NCBI GenBank assembly: GCA_021811745.1
Contig: JAJZNH010000226.1
Coordinates: forward strand, 1 to 7,721
DNA length: 7,721 nt
Direction of reading: 5' to 3'
DNA from: Acidobacteriota bacterium
GTDB taxonomy: Bacteria > Acidobacteriota > Terriglobia > Terriglobales > Acidobacteriaceae
The position numbers were made by a program, and so were the translations under genes. The notes under the pieces were generated by a model. The model had not been told where the DNA came from and did no database searches. It saw only the letters and a program-made list of their open reading frames with translations. The first letter of the stretch is position 1; every line of letters starts with the position of its first letter. This document shows, piece by piece, positions 6,146 through 7,721 of this stretch.

Positions 6146-7705
6146 TCAAGCCAGCACCGAGATGTATGCGCCTCCGCGTCCTCTTGCCAGGACGGTTTCG
6201 GTCCAGTCGGAACGCGCTGGCGCCAGGGCCGGTGTATTCGTCAAGGCAGCCGGTTCCAGCCGTGCATCCGCATGCGGCTGAGCCGGAGCGTCCTGCCCCG
6301 ATTGCTGGCCTGATCCGTGATGCATCCCCTGGTTTGCCCCCTGCCCTGCGCTCCAGCCAGCGCCGTGGCCCTCCGGCGCTGCGAGTGTGATGTTGGCAAC
6401 CGGCGCATGATGCTCGGCGAGATAGCTGTGCAGACCCTCGATCTGCCCACCCAGCACTTGCGCCGCAGCCGCCGAACCGGGCACAAGCGAGGCATGAACA
6501 TTGCCTCCGCTCATCTCCGCGCGCACGCCAATCCAGCCAAGGGCCGGATCCTGAAAGCCTGCCTCCGCATGGTGTCCGCTTGCGTGAATCCAATTCCGAG
6601 CGGCCATACCGGTATCCGCATCGAGCGCGGAAAATGCAGCGCGCGCAGAAATGCCATCCGTGGAGCTTGTCCCGGCGCTGCCGCCATCTGCGATCTCTAT
6701 GGTTCCACGCGCTGCGGCTGGATCGCGAGCAAGCACGGAGGAAGCGTCCGTGCCCGGGCCCGCAACAGACTCTTCGCGACGGCGATCCTCGCGCAAAATC
6801 TGCGCAGGCAGTTCTGACTTCCGCACAGCCGGCAAGGATTGCTTCTCGGCCTCAGCCCGGCCGGCAAGACCGGACACCGCCGCCGCCGGCAACGCCGCCG
6901 GGCAACTCGCTGAGCCCACATTGCCCACGCCCCGAATTACACCGGACCCGGCATTGCTGCTTTCCTGCGGCCGTACCTGACCCGGATTCTGACTCTCGGA
7001 AACGGAGGCCTGAATCGTCTCAGCGGAGACTGCTTGGATCGGGCTGGACGGCGACCCAGGGTTCGGAATCATCGCCAAAGATACCGGATCGGATGTGGAA
7101 ACATTCTTCGCTTCGGAGCTCCCGGCGTCCGGCGCGCCGTGCCCTGCCGGCAGGTCGCCGGCGATCTCCGCGCCCGCGGCAAGGCTGGCAGTGGGTGCAT
7201 CAATTCCCTTCACCGCAAGCCCCTTCACCGCAGGCACTGAATTGCCTGAGTCCGCCCGCTGCTCCAGCAGAATCGAGCGCGGGCCGGAAAAGCCCTTCAC
7301 GAAAGCACGACTGCGCTGTACGTCGATAGCATCCACAGCAGGACGAGCCGTAGAGCCCACTTGATCGGCCTGCGTTCGTGTCGCTGTCACAAAGCTCACC
7401 GTGTTCGCTTGGTTGATCATCAAGAGCACTCCGGATCCCTCCACATCCAATTTGGCTGGCTCGGCCGGGTGCGCTTCGTAACGTTTGCGAAGAGCATCCG
7501 CGTGGTGAGATCGCGACTTGCTTGTTGAGGTCCGCGCAGTGAGAGCAGTTTCGAGTCGCCCTGCTCCTTGCGACCGCCCCAAAGTCGCCCTGGGTCCAGG
7601 AACGTCCGATCGGTTGCTTTGCAGCACGCCTGCGCCGACGTGCAGCGCTGCCGGCGAAGAGATCCTCATGCCATCCCATGTGTACGCATCCGCGGTTCGC
7701 TGCAT
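6146..7705 (-). CDS. fliK: Flagellar hook-length control protein FliK (5' end uncertain, possibly outside window)
   Basis: 519 residues are visible from the first in-window ATG. FliK is the exported molecular ruler that measures hook length and switches the flagellar export gate to filament subunits. The conserved C-terminal hook-control domain is at about 386-442: DPALGWIGVRAEMSGGNVHA, then LVPGSAAAAQVLGGQIEGLH and YLAEHHAPVANITLA. The preceding 380 residues are Ala/Ser/Gly/Pro-rich and poorly conserved, as expected for the ruler part. The tail (443-519) is Gly/Gln/His-rich. Identification rests on the C-terminal domain plus the position directly before flgD and flgE. The frame is open through base 7721 with no stop, so the gene may start beyond the window. 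Inside it, ATG at 7705 (weak GCAGAG upstream) and ATG at 7669 are both possible. It contains a 15-bp tandem duplication at 7206-7235. Confidence 0.87.
   Translation of the reverse strand: MQRTADAYTWDGMRISSPAALHVGAGVLQSNRSDVPGPRATLGRSQGAGRLETALTARTSTSKSRSHHADALRKRYEAHPAEPAKLDVEGSGVLLMINQANTVSFVTATRTQADQVGSTARPAVDAIDVQRSRAFVKGFSGPRSILLEQRADSGNSVPAVKGLAVKGIDAPTASLAAGAEIAGDLPAGHGAPDAGSSEAKNVSTSDPVSLAMIPNPGSPSSPIQAVSAETIQASVSESQNPGQVRPQESSNAGSGVIRGVGNVGSASCPAALPAAAVSGLAGRAEAEKQSLPAVRKSELPAQILREDRRREESVAGPGTDASSVLARDPAAARGTIEIADGGSAGTSSTDGISARAAFSALDADTGMAARNWIHASGHHAEAGFQDPALGWIGVRAEMSGGNVHASLVPGSAAAAQVLGGQIEGLHSYLAEHHAPVANITLAAPEGHGAGWSAGQGANQGMHHGSGQQSGQDAPAQPHADARLEPAALTNTPALAPARSDWTETVLARGRGGAYISVLA
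7206..7235. repeat. 15-bp tandem duplication inside fliK
   Basis: Two adjacent 15-bp units (CCCTTCACCGCAAGC, then CCCTTCACCGCAGGC) differ at one base. On the coding strand they add five codons, giving AVKGLAVKG (about residues 159-167). In-frame length changes of this kind are tolerated in the ruler region. Confidence 0.8.
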
Positions 7706-7721
7706 CTCTGCTTGAGACGCC

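Noticed and set aside
6054..6593. 180-codon upstream extension of the flgD frame
   Set aside because: It overlaps the conserved C-terminal domain of fliK in another frame and its translation is Arg/Gly-rich and unlike FlgD. A perfect AGGAGG precedes the internal start at 6053.
6580..7329. 249-codon plus-strand open frame antisense to fliK
   Set aside because: Its composition is Arg/Pro/Ser-rich, as expected from reading a GC-rich, Ala/Gly-rich gene backwards. No domain is visible.
1..7721. CRISPR arrays, tRNA or rRNA genes, insertion sequences, phage or defence genes
   Set aside because: I saw no regularly spaced repeats, no tRNA-like cloverleaf, no terminal inverted repeats with a transposase, and no nuclease, toxin or phage motifs. 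All long stretches are explained by the seven genes.

Overview
This 7.7 kb window is GC-rich bacterial chromosome with dense coding and no sign of mobile DNA. The best guess is an Acidobacteriota-type soil bacterium. That guess rests on a cytochrome b/Mo-oxidoreductase fusion, a short FlgD without its usual C-terminal domain and a FliK core of the 'ALGWIGVRAEM' type. It is an inference from remembered family resemblance, not a search result.

Left part (1-4076). A class I glutamine amidotransferase-like gene runs leftward off the window edge (1-634, minus). A divergent intergenic region (635-852) follows, with plausible promoters for both sides and a perfect 13-bp palindrome just downstream of a consensus TATAAT. 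Then come three rightward genes. The first (853-2520) encodes a single-chain fusion of a heme-b-type membrane domain to a sulfite-oxidase/MsrP-fold molybdopterin domain. The second (2656-3642) is a PLP-dependent threonine/serine dehydratase-family enzyme without an ACT domain. The third (3639-4076) is a PaaI-like hotdog thioesterase whose start codon overlaps the dehydratase stop in an ATGA junction, so those two are probably translationally coupled.

Right part (4108-7721, all minus strand). This is a flagellar hook-assembly module transcribed leftward in the order fliK, flgD, flgE: hook-length control protein, hook cap/scaffold and hook protein. FliK sets hook length, FlgD caps the growing hook and FlgE is the hook subunit, so the three act in one assembly step. 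flgD and flgE have strong Shine-Dalgarno sequences that fix their starts. The fliK frame is still open at the right edge, so its true start may lie outside.

The two halves meet tail to tail at about 4075-4110, where a GC-rich hairpin lies between the convergent stop codons. The most noteworthy items are the membrane-cytochrome/Mo-enzyme fusion, which is predicted to place its catalytic domain in the cytoplasm without a Tat signal, its operator-like promoter, and the truncated FlgD. I see no RNA genes, CRISPR arrays, insertion sequences or clearly novel multi-gene defence or biosynthetic system.
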